This document shows, piece by piece, positions 34,638 through 45,263 of a stretch of 64,000 bases of DNA (the first letter of the stretch is position 1; the number at the start of each line of letters is the position of its first letter). This stretch comes from Flammeovirga sp. OC4. GTDB taxonomy: Bacteria; Bacteroidota; Bacteroidia; Cytophagales; Flammeovirgaceae. Below the pieces are notes generated by a model, which worked only from the letters and a program-made list of their open reading frames with translations, searched no databases and was not told the DNA's origin. Position numbers and translations under genes: made by a program. The stretch spans positions 124,001 through 188,000 of the forward strand of contig NZ_JTAM01000003.1 of the NCBI RefSeq assembly GCF_000812565.1. Reading direction: 5' to 3'.

Positions 34638-35060
34638 TTAAAATAATGTGATCTTTCGGTTGTGGACTGATAGATTTAATGTTGAAGCCAATATTAATAA
34701 AACAGCCAATACAGGCGGTCTGCTTTCAAAAGGCAACACTTCTACAGGCACATTGGGATCTGAGTGTACAAATAAGGCTACAATCATAATAGGTAGCACC
34801 ATAATGCTCATACCATAAAAAAGCTTATCTGCCAATTCGGGTTTTATTTTATTGTAAAAGAAGAGTAATAGAAGAGCTATAGCACCTACTATAATTTCAC
34901 TACTTTGACCTATGAAGAAGGATAACTTTGGAAATGGCAATCCCACTGTCTCAATCTGCGTAGCAAAATTATAAGAAAACTGATCTGTAAACTTCACCAA
35001 GCCAGGCATAAATAAAAACAAGGCTATAAATGCGGTCGCTATTTTTTCTGAAACTTTCAT
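34638..35060 (-). CDS. DoxX-like membrane protein
   Basis: 140 residues with four membrane helices (about 7-25, 45-65, 72-92, 110-130) and the loop LVKFTDQFSYNFATQIETVGLPFP typical of DoxX-like proteins. The family includes subunits linked to quinone or thiosulfate redox but most members have no known role. It precedes the AhpD-like gene on the same strand. A 17-bp palindrome (35088-35104) sits 28 bases before the ATG. Confidence 0.75.
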   Translation of the reverse strand: MKVSEKIATAFIALFLFMPGLVKFTDQFSYNFATQIETVGLPFPKLSFFIGQSSEIIVGAIALLLLFFYNKIKPELADKLFYGMSIMVLPIMIVALFVHSDPNVPVEVLPFESRPPVLAVLLILASTLNLSVHNRKITLF

Positions 35061-35087
35061 CTTCTTTTCTGTTCTTTTGTTTCTAAT

Positions 35088-35104
35088 TGATATTACAAAT
35101 ATCA
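35088..35104. promoter_or_regulatory. Palindrome in front of the DoxX-like gene
   Basis: tgatatt-aca-aatatca, a perfect inverted repeat with a three-base centre, 28 bases upstream of the DoxX ATG. It is well placed for an operator. A separate 14-bp palindrome, tcattagctaatga (35262-35275), lies near the protease terminator. Confidence 0.45.
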
Positions 35105-35280
35105 GGGATAGAACTTTTTAGAAAATGGACAAAACGTTCAAGGATATGGACTTTTGAGAAATGAACCTTTTTATAAATAAAAAAGGCGAAAAGTATTTAC
35201 AATCAGTCAGAAAAAACAAGCCCCACCACACTAAAAACCCATACTAAATGCTCATTAGCTAATGATTTTATTCTTTATAT

Positions 35281-35319
35281 AAAAAAATGAGCCATCCCAT
35301 AACTGTAGGGATGACTCAT
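35281..35319 (-). terminator. Terminator of the subtilase gene
   Basis: A 12-bp stem with one G-U pair (35287-35298 with 35308-35319) followed on the reverse strand by TTTTTTT, 26 bases past the stop codon. Confidence 0.88.
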
Positions 35320-35344
35320 GTATAGCTTCTTTGAATAGCTCTAA

Positions 35345-38300
35345 TTATTGAACACTAAGACGCTTAAATAATGTCTGACCATCTTCGGCCGTCAACCCAA
35401 TGATATAAGTTCCTGACACAAGATTTGAAACATCAAACGAATACTGGAATGCTCCTTGTGGCACTTTATTCCAACTCTCTGAGCGTATTTTTCTACCTGT
35501 TAAATCCATCAACTCTAACAAAATTGATGTTGGTTTTTCAACCTCTATAATTAATGTAGCAGTTGTAGTTGCAGGGTTTGGATATAAACTAACTCCAGTC
35601 GGTGATTCATTAATAATACCGTTAATAATTGGCTTATTAACGATCACAGTGACTTCAAGTTCTAACGATAATTCACCATCAGTCACATTTAATGGTAACG
35701 TTGCTGTTCCTTCTAACAAAGTGAAAATTATTAATCGATTGTCATTTGTAATAGATGCATCAACTAATGTAGTATCAAAATCCCCAATTGAATATTCTAT
35801 AGAGTCTCCATTTAGATCTGTAAAATATTCATCAAGATTTACGATCTTAAATTCTCCAAGTTCTAAAACTAAATCGTTAAAGTCTTGAGATAATTCAGGT
35901 GCATAGTTTTTTTCTGTCACCTCTACTTCAAGGTTAATTGATACACTTTGATCTCCAACTGAAAGTGTTATCGTATAATTTTGAAGACCTTCCAATATTC
36001 CCAATATGGACACTTTACTTTCATCTAAATTGGTGAACTCAACATTATCGATTCCCAAACTTTCCCACTCTACCTGCACTGTATTCTCTCCATTATAAGT
36101 AAAATGATCAGAAAAGTCATATGTCGTTGAATCCCCTTCTCGAAGTGAGATGAATGCATTATCATTTGTAACTTCTAATTTATTATAAGTACTAAATGTA
36201 TAATCCAAACTTGCAGTATACATACCGTTAGTAGCTAAAATACTCACATTCACTTCTCCTTCCTCCAAAGCATAGATATTTAAAAGATTATTTTCTTCAT
36301 AAAGTGCTACAATTCCTGCTGTATCAAAACTATAAGAATATTCAAGATTTTCTTCTTCAATCAAAGTATCTAATCCAATCAAGAAAGTTTCTCCAATAAG
36401 TAAAATATTTGGCTCATTTTCAGGCAATACTTCTACAGGGACAGAAAGCGTAGTTTCTACTTGACCATCCGATACTTTAACATGAAGGACTTCATTCCCA
36501 GAGATTGATGAATTAATAGTAATATTTCCTACTGAATCAATTTGAACATCAAGGTTTGAATCATTCTGAAGTTCAAAAGTATAAGAGAATAACCCTTCTT
36601 CTTGTTCATTGAAATGCTCTGATATATCATAATCAATAGAAGAGTTTGCATTGAAAACTAACTTAGAGACTTCCTTGATTATTACAGGTGGTCTATATCC
36701 AGGGTCTGTAACAGTTACCATAAAGGATTCTGTTATTGTCCCTAAAATATCTGATGCTTTTACTATCAATTCTATTTCTCCTTGTTGCTTTCCATAAATG
36801 ACAAGTTGATTGTTATTTTCGATAGCAGCTTCTACAGATTGTACATTGTAAATTTCTATATCATAATGAATTGTATCAGCATTATAATCATAAAAATGTT
36901 CTCTCAAATCAATTACTTTAAAAGCATTTTTCTCAATTTCAAGATCTGAAATAGAATGATACACCTCAGGTAGTGTGTTGTCGTAACTTTTGGCTTTCAG
37001 TGGTATTCTGTTTACTACACCCTCAAAATAAATTTCTAAATATTCATCAAATACTACTGTTCCATCTTCAGTAGGTTTAAAGGTTACAGTCAACGCTACA
37101 CTATCTTTAGGTTGTAATATACCTGATTGAGATTCAACCGTAAAAATACTATTTGTTGAAAGTATTTTTTCCAAATTAATAGCATGAGAAGACTGGTTTA
37201 TTACATACATATCCAACGCCTTATGATAACCATTTGCCACACTATCAAAATCTAATACATTTCTAGATGGTGTTAAGTCTAATACGGAGATAAGAGCAGG
37301 AATTTGTCTATAAGGGTTCAATTGATCATTACTATTAACATCAATACCATAAAGATAATCGCCCGCTTGCATCCCATTAGTAACTAAACTAAATGATACT
37401 TTTTGTGATGCACCAGGTAACAAAGTACCTTCTGTTATATCTAACTCGGCAGTCCCTTGAAGTTGAAATGCAATCCATCCAAATTGATAATTTCCACCTA
37501 ACTCTCCATTTATAATTTCAGTATTGCCTGACTGAAGATCTACTTGTCTAAAATCAAAATTACCGGTATCCCAATTGTAAGCAGCCATGATCATACGATT
37601 ACCATCCCAAGCCAAACCTGAGCCAAAGTTAGTTTCAAAGCCAATGTAGCCTATCTCCTCGGTCTCAGCTGTAGATGGATCTATTTTCATCAATACACTA
37701 TTGATGATATCAATACCATATAAGTCACCTGTGGCACCAAAAGACAAACTAATCATCAATAGTTGTGATGACCCAAAATTTCCAACTTCACTTAATGTAT
37801 GATCCTGTAAATTGAACTTATAAAGTTGGTTACTATTACACAAATAAAGTTCATCACTACTCACATTATAGGCCGCACCATTTATATTATATAAATTAAT
37901 TTTGCCTTGATTTACTACCTCCTCAGTTTCGGGATCAATCACATAGTAATCGCCATTAACACTAAATTCGATGTATTTATTCAGAGAGGTAATGTACTCA
38001 CCAGCGCCAATAAAATCTTCAAAATAATTTTCAGTACTGTATTTTGTAAGACTTGAAATTTCCTCAGGAATCATCGAAGCATGCCCAAATTCACTCAAAG
38101 AATAATCATAGAGATAACCAAATGCAGCCTTTTCAGGAACAACAAAATCTTGATTAATATTTTGTTTTCTAGTATTAGTAAAAGTGCCTCTTCTATATTC
38201 CTCAGGTATTTGTTTGCTACTTAATCCTTTTCTAATCGATTGTTTTGTAGTACGAATTGCTCTTGGTAAGCTAAATTCATCCTCTGTAACATTCTGAATC

Positions 38301-41300
38301 TTTCTAACTCCAAGTGTATAAGATATAATATCTTCTCCTTCGTTTGTTAGAGTAAATTCTTGAGTTGTAATACTATCTCTTAATACAGTTGCAAATATAG
38401 AATCAGGTTGATGACTTAATACTAAATGAGGATAAGCATTCCAGATAAAATATTCTAAATCAATACTAACTGAAGATTTCGATTCATCGTTCGTAGAAAA
38501 ACTAATTGTCTCTGTGTACTTTCCCTTCAAAGGAGCCCAAAAATTATAGGATAACGTCATACTATCCTTTGGAGCAATAGTTAGTTCTGTTTGTTCAATA
38601 GTAATATATTGACTGCTTGACACAATATCAGTTATTTCCAAGGGTAAATAACCATCATTATATAATTTTAATGAACCACTTTTTACGCTATCTACATAAG
38701 AAACATATGAAAAGGAAGAATCATGGTACTTTACAATTGGTCCTCCATATTGAACCTCAAAAAACACTTCTTTAATAGCCTCAGAAGGATCATTAGATCG
38801 AACCATGAAAATAGCTTGTGAAGATGACCCTTTTTCATAAGTGTGTTCCGTATCATAGTTGATTTGAATAGGTTGCGAAGAGTGTCCTGCTACATTACCA
38901 TTTTCAGGGTTAATACTTTTAATGAAAGTGTTATTCCTGATTAAAATTGCCATTGATTCTTCAAGATACTCTGTATTGTAAGCAATACTAAAACCTTTAC
39001 TACTATCTTCATTTTGTATTCCAATAGAATAACCTATCTCTCCAACATCTTTGTATTGGAATTTAATATTTCCATTAGAATGAAGAATAACTTCAAATTC
39101 TACTGTTTGAGAAGTATTAGAAAAGTAATAACCATCAAATTGGACAACTACATAATTGTCATATTCCCTTACATAAATTGCATTTGCATAAAGGTCTCTC
39201 CAATAAGGTGCGAGTAAGTTACCTTGGGCATAAGTACTAGGTAGTTCTTTGTAATCAAAAGAACTATATGAATTACTAAAACCAATTGTACCATTATATG
39301 AAATTTCAAGTCTACTAAAAATATTATCATAATAAGCAAACTGAAAATTACTCAAGTAATATGTTCTAGTATCATCATCTCCAGATCCATAAACAGTAGC
39401 CTCTGGATCATTTGACAAGTCTATCCAATCAAAAGTTACATTACTTGATTCTTTACTATCAACCCAACTATATTCTCCTTCATTATCGGTACCAAAACCA
39501 AATAATGTTGGCCTTCCTTGGATACTACTTTCTTGCCCTTTATGTAATTCTTCTTTTAAAAACTTAGAAGCTAAAAGCTGTTGTGTTTTTAATTCAGTAA
39601 CAGTGTTAATGGAATAGGATAAAAGATCATCTCCTTCATTTGCTAATTGAAAAGTATACGAATCGCTTGATGGTTCCGATTGATGTAATATGATAGAATC
39701 AGGTACAACTGCTGTTGGTGGAATGTTTCCATTACCTGTTCCATAAAGGTTTACAGCATAAGTAGGTTGATTTGGATCATTGGTACGCATTGTCAAAGAA
39801 GTTGAGCGATTGCCAGAAGCTACTGGAGTGAATACCACTTCTAACATAGCATTCGAATTAGGCTTAATAATTAAGGAATCAACACCAACCATATAATCAG
39901 GCAGGCTTGCATTAAAATCCGTTAATACTAAATATGAATATGTTGTATTAACAAATTCTATGTACTGAGTATGATTATACCCTAAATAAATATCACCAAA
40001 ACTTGCTTCACTATCCGCTACAAATTGTGGATCTTCTACGACTTCAACCACCCATCTTAAAACTCTTTTTCCTGTCTCATTGATTGAGGCAATAATATCC
40101 AAATCATAACTTCCCAACGATAAATTTGCCACATCTATCACAATATCAATAGATGCAGAAGAATTTGGAGCCACTTCAATCGGATCAGAACTAATTGAAG
40201 CAAAAGGTGCTAACGAACTAAATTCAAAAGTAAAAGTTGTATCCGATTCATTAAGAATGCTAATGGTTTGTGTTTGACTTTCACCTTGCTTAATTATTAC
40301 AGTATGGTGTAATGGTGAAATATCAAATTGAACTGGTGCTGCATCTAAAGCCTTAGAAGCGTTTAAAAGCCCTGTACCCATCTTGCCTTTATAAATCACA
40401 GGCAAACCATCATCAATTGAATCAATTGAACTTTCTAAAAGTTCTCTTAACTCTCCACTTGTAATCGGACTTGAAAGGTTAGACAAAACTAAGGCTGCTA
40501 CACCTGATACATGTGGACAAGCCATTGATGTTCCTTGATAGAAACCATATGAATTAAAAGGTAATGTACTTAATATTCCTTCTGATGAAACAAAAGTTTC
40601 TCCACCAGGAGCAGAAACATCCACCCAATCTCCATAGTTACTGTACCAAGATTTTTGATTTTCATGATTTGTTGCTCCTACAGCTACAATTGGTTCGTAA
40701 TAACCTGGATAATAGTCTGCATCTGAATCACTATTTCCCGCAGCGAAGAAAACGATACCCCCTTGCATGGGGCTTCCTTCATATTGACCTGCTTCTTCGA
40801 TAAAATAATCAACTGCATCTAAAATCTCTTGGTCATATATACCTGCAACCGTATGTCCCCAACTATTTTGAGCGATAACGGCCCCATTATCAGCAGCATA
40901 AACAAATGCTTGAGCAAACCCTCCATTATTGTAAGGACTAAACACTTCACAAGACATTAATCTTGCTCCTCCAATTACTCCATCACCTCCTGCAACTCCC
41001 GCAACACCAATACCATTATTGTTACTTGCTGAAACAGTTCCTGCTACATGAGTCCCATGAGGATCTGGATCTATAGATCCATTATTATCTACAAAATTAA
41101 ACCCATAAACATCATCAATATAGCCGTTACCATCATCATCAATACCATTTCCTGGAATTTCACCAGTGTTAATCCACATGTTATTTTCAAGGTCAGTATG
41201 GCTGTAATCAATACCTCCATCCATAATAGCAACTATTACTTGATCTGATCCCATTGTAGTCTCCCATGCTTCAAACAAACTAATATCAGCACCTTCTGTT

Positions 41301-41839
41301 CCATTTGTTTGTCCAGTATTATGATAATGCCATTGTGCTTCTAAAAAAAGGTCATCTGTAGTCATACGCTTGACCAGCTCTGATGGGTCTATAGGCTTTG
41401 GTTTTTCGTTAGGTCTTGCCATATGATGCACACATTTAGCAATCTCAAACCCATCGTATTTTTTAAAAGACTGAGCAACGATTTCTGGGTTTTGATTGGT
41501 ACTATATGTGAATTCATACCACAAATGCAAACCATGTTTTCTATGTCTTTCCTCAAATTTTTGAGAATAAGGGAATACCCTTTTCATTTGAAGAACATTA
41601 TGGTTTACATAGATTTCGTCTAAAGTGGCTTGGCCCATTTGTAATGTACCATCCGATCGATTAGACTGTTGTAATGTCAAAAAAGCACGCTCAGCATCAG
41701 GTTTCAATTTCACCCTTACAACTTGAGGTATCACACTTGAATCTATACTTTTTTGTGCATAGATTTCCTGTCCAACTGTAGTACCTACAAGGAAATACAC
41801 AGTAAACACAATTAGTTTGCTAATAGATTTAAAGATCAT
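35345..41839 (-). CDS. Giant secreted subtilisin-like protease with T9SS sorting domain
   Basis: 2164 residues. Signal peptide to about IYAQ (29), a propeptide region (30-165), then an S8 peptidase domain: catalytic Asp207 (AIMDGGID), His261 (HGTH), oxyanion Asn369 (AAGN) and Ser438 (GTSMACPH). A calcium-type loop NGIDDDGNGYIDD sits at 231-243. After about residue 500 come long beta-sandwich arrays: SPD-2/HYDIN-like segments ending in NDPNQP-type turns, NEGDD(L/I)-(S)Y motifs occurring twice, and cadherin-like domains with PVEVLPENEP-type linkers. The last 85 residues (SLYPNPATTTATL... to FKRLSVQ) form the type A sorting domain, so the protein is exported by T9SS and anchored or released at the cell surface. 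It stands alone. Confidence 0.93.
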   Translation of the reverse strand: MIFKSISKLIVFTVYFLVGTTVGQEIYAQKSIDSSVIPQVVRVKLKPDAERAFLTLQQSNRSDGTLQMGQATLDEIYVNHNVLQMKRVFPYSQKFEERHRKHGLHLWYEFTYSTNQNPEIVAQSFKKYDGFEIAKCVHHMARPNEKPKPIDPSELVKRMTTDDLFLEAQWHYHNTGQTNGTEGADISLFEAWETTMGSDQVIVAIMDGGIDYSHTDLENNMWINTGEIPGNGIDDDGNGYIDDVYGFNFVDNNGSIDPDPHGTHVAGTVSASNNNGIGVAGVAGGDGVIGGARLMSCEVFSPYNNGGFAQAFVYAADNGAVIAQNSWGHTVAGIYDQEILDAVDYFIEEAGQYEGSPMQGGIVFFAAGNSDSDADYYPGYYEPIVAVGATNHENQKSWYSNYGDWVDVSAPGGETFVSSEGILSTLPFNSYGFYQGTSMACPHVSGVAALVLSNLSSPITSGELRELLESSIDSIDDGLPVIYKGKMGTGLLNASKALDAAPVQFDISPLHHTVIIKQGESQTQTISILNESDTTFTFEFSSLAPFASISSDPIEVAPNSSASIDIVIDVANLSLGSYDLDIIASINETGKRVLRWVVEVVEDPQFVADSEASFGDIYLGYNHTQYIEFVNTTYSYLVLTDFNASLPDYMVGVDSLIIKPNSNAMLEVVFTPVASGNRSTSLTMRTNDPNQPTYAVNLYGTGNGNIPPTAVVPDSIILHQSEPSSDSYTFQLANEGDDLLSYSINTVTELKTQQLLASKFLKEELHKGQESSIQGRPTLFGFGTDNEGEYSWVDSKESSNVTFDWIDLSNDPEATVYGSGDDDTRTYYLSNFQFAYYDNIFSRLEISYNGTIGFSNSYSSFDYKELPSTYAQGNLLAPYWRDLYANAIYVREYDNYVVVQFDGYYFSNTSQTVEFEVILHSNGNIKFQYKDVGEIGYSIGIQNEDSSKGFSIAYNTEYLEESMAILIRNNTFIKSINPENGNVAGHSSQPIQINYDTEHTYEKGSSSQAIFMVRSNDPSEAIKEVFFEVQYGGPIVKYHDSSFSYVSYVDSVKSGSLKLYNDGYLPLEITDIVSSSQYITIEQTELTIAPKDSMTLSYNFWAPLKGKYTETISFSTNDESKSSVSIDLEYFIWNAYPHLVLSHQPDSIFATVLRDSITTQEFTLTNEGEDIISYTLGVRKIQNVTEDEFSLPRAIRTTKQSIRKGLSSKQIPEEYRRGTFTNTRKQNINQDFVVPEKAAFGYLYDYSLSEFGHASMIPEEISSLTKYSTENYFEDFIGAGEYITSLNKYIEFSVNGDYYVIDPETEEVVNQGKINLYNINGAAYNVSSDELYLCNSNQLYKFNLQDHTLSEVGNFGSSQLLMISLSFGATGDLYGIDIINSVLMKIDPSTAETEEIGYIGFETNFGSGLAWDGNRMIMAAYNWDTGNFDFRQVDLQSGNTEIINGELGGNYQFGWIAFQLQGTAELDITEGTLLPGASQKVSFSLVTNGMQAGDYLYGIDVNSNDQLNPYRQIPALISVLDLTPSRNVLDFDSVANGYHKALDMYVINQSSHAINLEKILSTNSIFTVESQSGILQPKDSVALTVTFKPTEDGTVVFDEYLEIYFEGVVNRIPLKAKSYDNTLPEVYHSISDLEIEKNAFKVIDLREHFYDYNADTIHYDIEIYNVQSVEAAIENNNQLVIYGKQQGEIELIVKASDILGTITESFMVTVTDPGYRPPVIIKEVSKLVFNANSSIDYDISEHFNEQEEGLFSYTFELQNDSNLDVQIDSVGNITINSSISGNEVLHVKVSDGQVETTLSVPVEVLPENEPNILLIGETFLIGLDTLIEEENLEYSYSFDTAGIVALYEENNLLNIYALEEGEVNVSILATNGMYTASLDYTFSTYNKLEVTNDNAFISLREGDSTTYDFSDHFTYNGENTVQVEWESLGIDNVEFTNLDESKVSILGILEGLQNYTITLSVGDQSVSINLEVEVTEKNYAPELSQDFNDLVLELGEFKIVNLDEYFTDLNGDSIEYSIGDFDTTLVDASITNDNRLIIFTLLEGTATLPLNVTDGELSLELEVTVIVNKPIINGIINESPTGVSLYPNPATTTATLIIEVEKPTSILLELMDLTGRKIRSESWNKVPQGAFQYSFDVSNLVSGTYIIGLTAEDGQTLFKRLSVQ

Positions 41840-42090
41840 TTTGTTTTATTCTAGCTTAAGAAAAAGTAATAAAATTTAGTTTTTAGTTGAAATGAATGAT
41901 TCACAATAAATTAAAGTATTACAATAGTATCAATAGATAGAATTCTATTGAATTTCATTTGTTAAACATTTATACAATAAAACGGTAAAGTTTTGTATGT
42001 CAATAATTTGCCAGTAAATCTATTTTTCAAGTACTAAAACACGCGGCAATATAGTTAATAACTATTAATTACCACCCAATAAACCTCCAC
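41840..42090. other. AT-rich upstream region of the subtilase gene
   Basis: Between the protease start and the lpd terminator I see no ORF, no exact TAnnTTTG element (only near matches such as TACTTTTT on the reverse strand close to the ATG) and no clear operator. Confidence 0.4.
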
Positions 42091-42118
42091 AAAAAAGGCT
42101 ACCCTTTCGAGTAGCCTT
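42091..42118 (-). terminator. Terminator of the 2-oxoglutarate dehydrogenase operon
   Basis: Perfect 8-bp stem aaggctac / gtagcctt (loop of 8) followed on the reverse strand by TTTT, 24 bases past the lpd stop codon. Confidence 0.87.
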
Positions 42119-42141
42119 AAAAATATAGGATATTTATTTTT

Positions 42142-43536
42142 TTACATATTCAATGCTCTGTCACCTGTAGCTGCTAAACAAGCTTCCTTGATCGCTTCAG
42201 AATAAGTAGGGTGAGCATGTGACATTCTTGAAATATCTTCTGCTGACGCTCTGTATTCCATTGCTACTACACCTTCAGAAATCATATCTGCCGCTCTTGG
42301 GCCGATAATGTGCATTCCTAAGATTTCGTCTGTTTCTTTATCTGCTAAAACTTTCACCAAACCATCAATATCCATAGAGGCTCTTGCTCTACCTGATGCT
42401 CTGAATGGGAATGAACCGGCTTTGTAAGCACGTTTCGATTCTTTCAACTCCTGCTCAGTGTAACCTACTGAAGCCACTTCTGGCCAAGTGTAAACAACAC
42501 CAGGAATTAATTTATAGTTGATATGAGGCTTTTCACCATTGATGTGCTCAGCTACATAAACACCTTCTTCTTCTGCTTTGTGTGCTAACATTGCTCCTTT
42601 CACAACGTCACCAATAGCGTAAATACCTTCTACTGAAGTTTGTAAGTGCTCGTTGACATCAATTCTACCGCGATCATCCATTTTACCACCGATTTCTTCG
42701 AAATTCAATTTGTCAGTGTAAGGACGACGGCCGATAGAAACTAGGCAGTAATCACCTTTGATCTCAATCTCTTTACCTTTTTTGTCTGTTGCTTTTACTA
42801 CAACTTCTTCTCCTTCAACTTTTACAGACTCTACTTTAGTCTTCAAGTTGAATTTGAAACCTTCTTTCTTCAATACCTTTTGCATTTCTTTTCCTAAAGA
42901 AACGTCCATTGTAGGGATTAAAGAATCAGCGTATTCTACTACTGTTACTTCAGCACCTAAACGTGCATAAACTGAACCTAATTCCAATCCAATTACACCA
43001 CCACCTATTACAATAAGGTACTTAGGAATTTCTTCTAGTTTTAAAGCCTCAGTTGAAGTGATTACTCTTTTCTTATCAAACTCAATAAAAGGAAGCATTG
43101 TAGGTTTAGAACCTGTTGCAATAATTGTTTTTTGAGTGTTGATTACTTTTGACTCTTCACCGTCAATTTTGATTGTATTTTTATCTACAAATGAACCAAA
43201 ACCTTCGTAAACGTCAATTTTATTTTTCTTCATCAAGAAAGCGATACCGTCAGTAGTTTGTTTTACTACTTCACCCTTTCTTGCGATCATTTTACCAAAG
43301 TCAATTTTCGGCGTCTCTACTTCTAAACCGTGATCAGCAAAACGGTGAACCGCCTGATGATACAATTCTGAAGAGTCTAACAATGCTTTTGAAGGAATAC
43401 ATCCAACATTCAAACATGTTCCACCAAGAGTAGAGTATTTTTCAATTAATGCTACTTTCATTCCTAATTGAGCAGCACGGATGGCAGCAATATAACCGCC
43501 GGGACCTGAACCGATCACTGTTAAATCGTATGTCAT
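42142..43536 (-). CDS. lpdA: Dihydrolipoyl dehydrogenase (E3)
   Basis: 464 residues. FAD-binding GSGPGGY (9-15), redox-active disulfide C41-C46 in GGTCLNVGCIPSKA, NAD-binding GGGVIGLELGSVYARLGAEVT, and the C-terminal His-Glu pair in HAHPTYSE. It reoxidises dihydrolipoyl groups of the E2 encoded just upstream, and may also serve other 2-oxoacid dehydrogenases or the glycine cleavage system. It is the last gene of the sucA-GNAT-sucB-lpd order, separated from sucB by 154 bp that contain a stable hairpin, so lower or separately tuned expression is possible. Confidence 0.96.
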   Translation of the reverse strand: MTYDLTVIGSGPGGYIAAIRAAQLGMKVALIEKYSTLGGTCLNVGCIPSKALLDSSELYHQAVHRFADHGLEVETPKIDFGKMIARKGEVVKQTTDGIAFLMKKNKIDVYEGFGSFVDKNTIKIDGEESKVINTQKTIIATGSKPTMLPFIEFDKKRVITSTEALKLEEIPKYLIVIGGGVIGLELGSVYARLGAEVTVVEYADSLIPTMDVSLGKEMQKVLKKEGFKFNLKTKVESVKVEGEEVVVKATDKKGKEIEIKGDYCLVSIGRRPYTDKLNFEEIGGKMDDRGRIDVNEHLQTSVEGIYAIGDVVKGAMLAHKAEEEGVYVAEHINGEKPHINYKLIPGVVYTWPEVASVGYTEQELKESKRAYKAGSFPFRASGRARASMDIDGLVKVLADKETDEILGMHIIGPRAADMISEGVVAMEYRASAEDISRMSHAHPTYSEAIKEACLAATGDRALNM

Positions 43537-43564
43537 ATCTGATCCTAAAAAGGTATTTTAAAGA

Positions 43565-43596
43565 AAGGAATGCTAGAAATGTTTCCAGCATTCCTT
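43565..43596 (-). terminator. Hairpin between sucB and lpdA (possible attenuator)
   Basis: 15-bp stem with one mismatch (43565-43579 with 43582-43596). On the reverse strand it is followed by ctttctttaaaa, a weak T-rich tail, so it may be a partial terminator or an mRNA-processing hairpin. Confidence 0.5.
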
Positions 43597-43690
43597 AGTG
43601 TTTATTTTAGTAAGTTTGTTTTGTGTAGTTTAATTAAAGTAATTAAATCTACGGTTAGAGCTTGTTCCAACAATGCTCAATAGCTTAGGT

Positions 43691-45229
43691 CTATACGTCT
43701 AATAATAAACGGATTGGATCTTCAAGCAATTCTTTCACACGCTTCAAGAAGCTCACTGATTCACGTCCGTCAATGATTCTGTGATCATAAGACAAGGCAA
43801 CGTACATGATAGGTCTGATATGCACCTCTCCGTTGATTGCTACTGGACGTTCCACAATGTTGTGCATTCCTAAGATTGCTGACTGTGGAGCATTGATAAT
43901 TGGAGTCGATAACATTGAACCAAATACACCACCGTTTGTAATTGTGAATGTACCTCCTTCCATTTCTGGAATAGTCAATTTATTATCACGAGCTTTTAAC
44001 GCTAAACGTCTTACCTCTTTCTCGATATCAGCTAGACTTAATGACTCCGCATTTCTGATTACCGGTACTACTAAACCTTTTGGAGCAGAAACCGCAATAG
44101 AAACATCCGCATAGTCATTGTATACTAATTCGTTTCCGTCGATGTAAGCGTTTACTGCTGGCCATTCTTGTAAGGCTACAGTTACGGCTTTTGTAAAGAA
44201 TGACATGAAACCTAATCCAATCTCATGCTTGTCTTTGAACATCTCTTTGTATTTCTTACGAAGATCCATTACAGGCTTCATGTCTACTTCGTTGAAAGTA
44301 GTCAACATAGCTGTTTCGTTCTTCACTGAAACCAAACGACGAGAAACTGTTTTACGAAGAGCAGTCATTTTCTCTCTTCTTTGAACTCTTTCACCTGGAG
44401 CTGCTACTGGAGCTGGAGCTTCCGCTGCTTTCGGTGAAGATTTCTTAGGAGCTGCAGCAGGCTTTTGTGCTTTCTCTGCATCTTCCTTCGTGATACGACC
44501 ATCAACACCTGTACCTTTTACAGTAGATGGATCAATACCTTTTTCAGCTAAGATCTTCGCCGCTGCTGGAGAAGCGTGACCTGTAGCATAAGTAGTGTCA
44601 CCTGAAACTGCTGCAGAAGGAGCTGATGCTGCTGGAGCATCTGAACTTGCAGCGGCTGCCGGAGCACCACCTTCCATTACTTCGATCTTACAAATTGGAG
44701 CACCGATTTCTAAAGTCTCATCTTCTTGAGCGATGATTCTTAAGATACCCGACTCTTCTGCTGTCAATTCAAACGTTGCTTTATCAGATTCGATCTCGCA
44801 AAGAAGATCATCTAATTCCACATAATCGCCGTCTTCTTTCGCCCATGAAGCAATTGTAACTTCAGAAATAGATTCACCTACTGTAGGCACAACCATTTCC
44901 ATTACTTCACCAGTTGCTTTTGGACCTTCTGATGACGCTGCAGCTGGAGCTGCTTCTTCAGTCGCTGCTGCTTTTGGAGCACCACCGGCACCTTCTTCGA
45001 TTGTACATAATAATGCACCAATCTCTAAAGTTGCATCTTCTTCAGCGCCTTCTGCGATTGTGATTACACCGTCTGCTTCTGCTACTAACTCAAAAGTAGC
45101 TTTATCAGATTCTAATTCACAAAGGACATCATCCAATTCAACTGTATCGCCGCTTTCTACTAACCATCTTGCGATAGTTACTTCAGTGATCGACTCACCG
45201 ACAGCTGGAACATTCATTTGTAAGCTCAT
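43691..45229 (-). CDS. sucB: 2-oxoglutarate dehydrogenase E2 with two lipoyl domains
   Basis: 512 residues: lipoyl domain 1 (about 1-78, Lys43 in ESDKATFE), Ala/Pro linker, lipoyl domain 2 (about 108-183, Lys150 in ESDKATFE), linker, peripheral subunit-binding domain (about 215-256, [15 protein letters not shown]) and the catalytic acyltransferase domain ending [15 protein letters not shown] with the active-site His. It transfers the succinyl group to CoA. A single lipoyl domain is usual for E2 of this complex; two copies with near-identical lysine motifs indicate a duplication. It shares the operon with E1 (sucA) and E3 (lpdA), which supports 2-oxoglutarate rather than pyruvate as substrate. 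Confidence 0.93.
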   Translation of the reverse strand: MSLQMNVPAVGESITEVTIARWLVESGDTVELDDVLCELESDKATFELVAEADGVITIAEGAEEDATLEIGALLCTIEEGAGGAPKAAATEEAAPAAASSEGPKATGEVMEMVVPTVGESISEVTIASWAKEDGDYVELDDLLCEIESDKATFELTAEESGILRIIAQEDETLEIGAPICKIEVMEGGAPAAAASSDAPAASAPSAAVSGDTTYATGHASPAAAKILAEKGIDPSTVKGTGVDGRITKEDAEKAQKPAAAPKKSSPKAAEAPAPVAAPGERVQRREKMTALRKTVSRRLVSVKNETAMLTTFNEVDMKPVMDLRKKYKEMFKDKHEIGLGFMSFFTKAVTVALQEWPAVNAYIDGNELVYNDYADVSIAVSAPKGLVVPVIRNAESLSLADIEKEVRRLALKARDNKLTIPEMEGGTFTITNGGVFGSMLSTPIINAPQSAILGMHNIVERPVAINGEVHIRPIMYVALSYDHRIIDGRESVSFLKRVKELLEDPIRLLLDV

Positions 45230-45263
45230 AATTTTATATTTTTTGCGATTCCTCGCGAGAGTT

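Noticed and set aside
43806-44114. A 102-codon frame opposite sucB
   Set aside because: Antisense to the conserved E2 catalytic domain, no start context, no recognisable domain.
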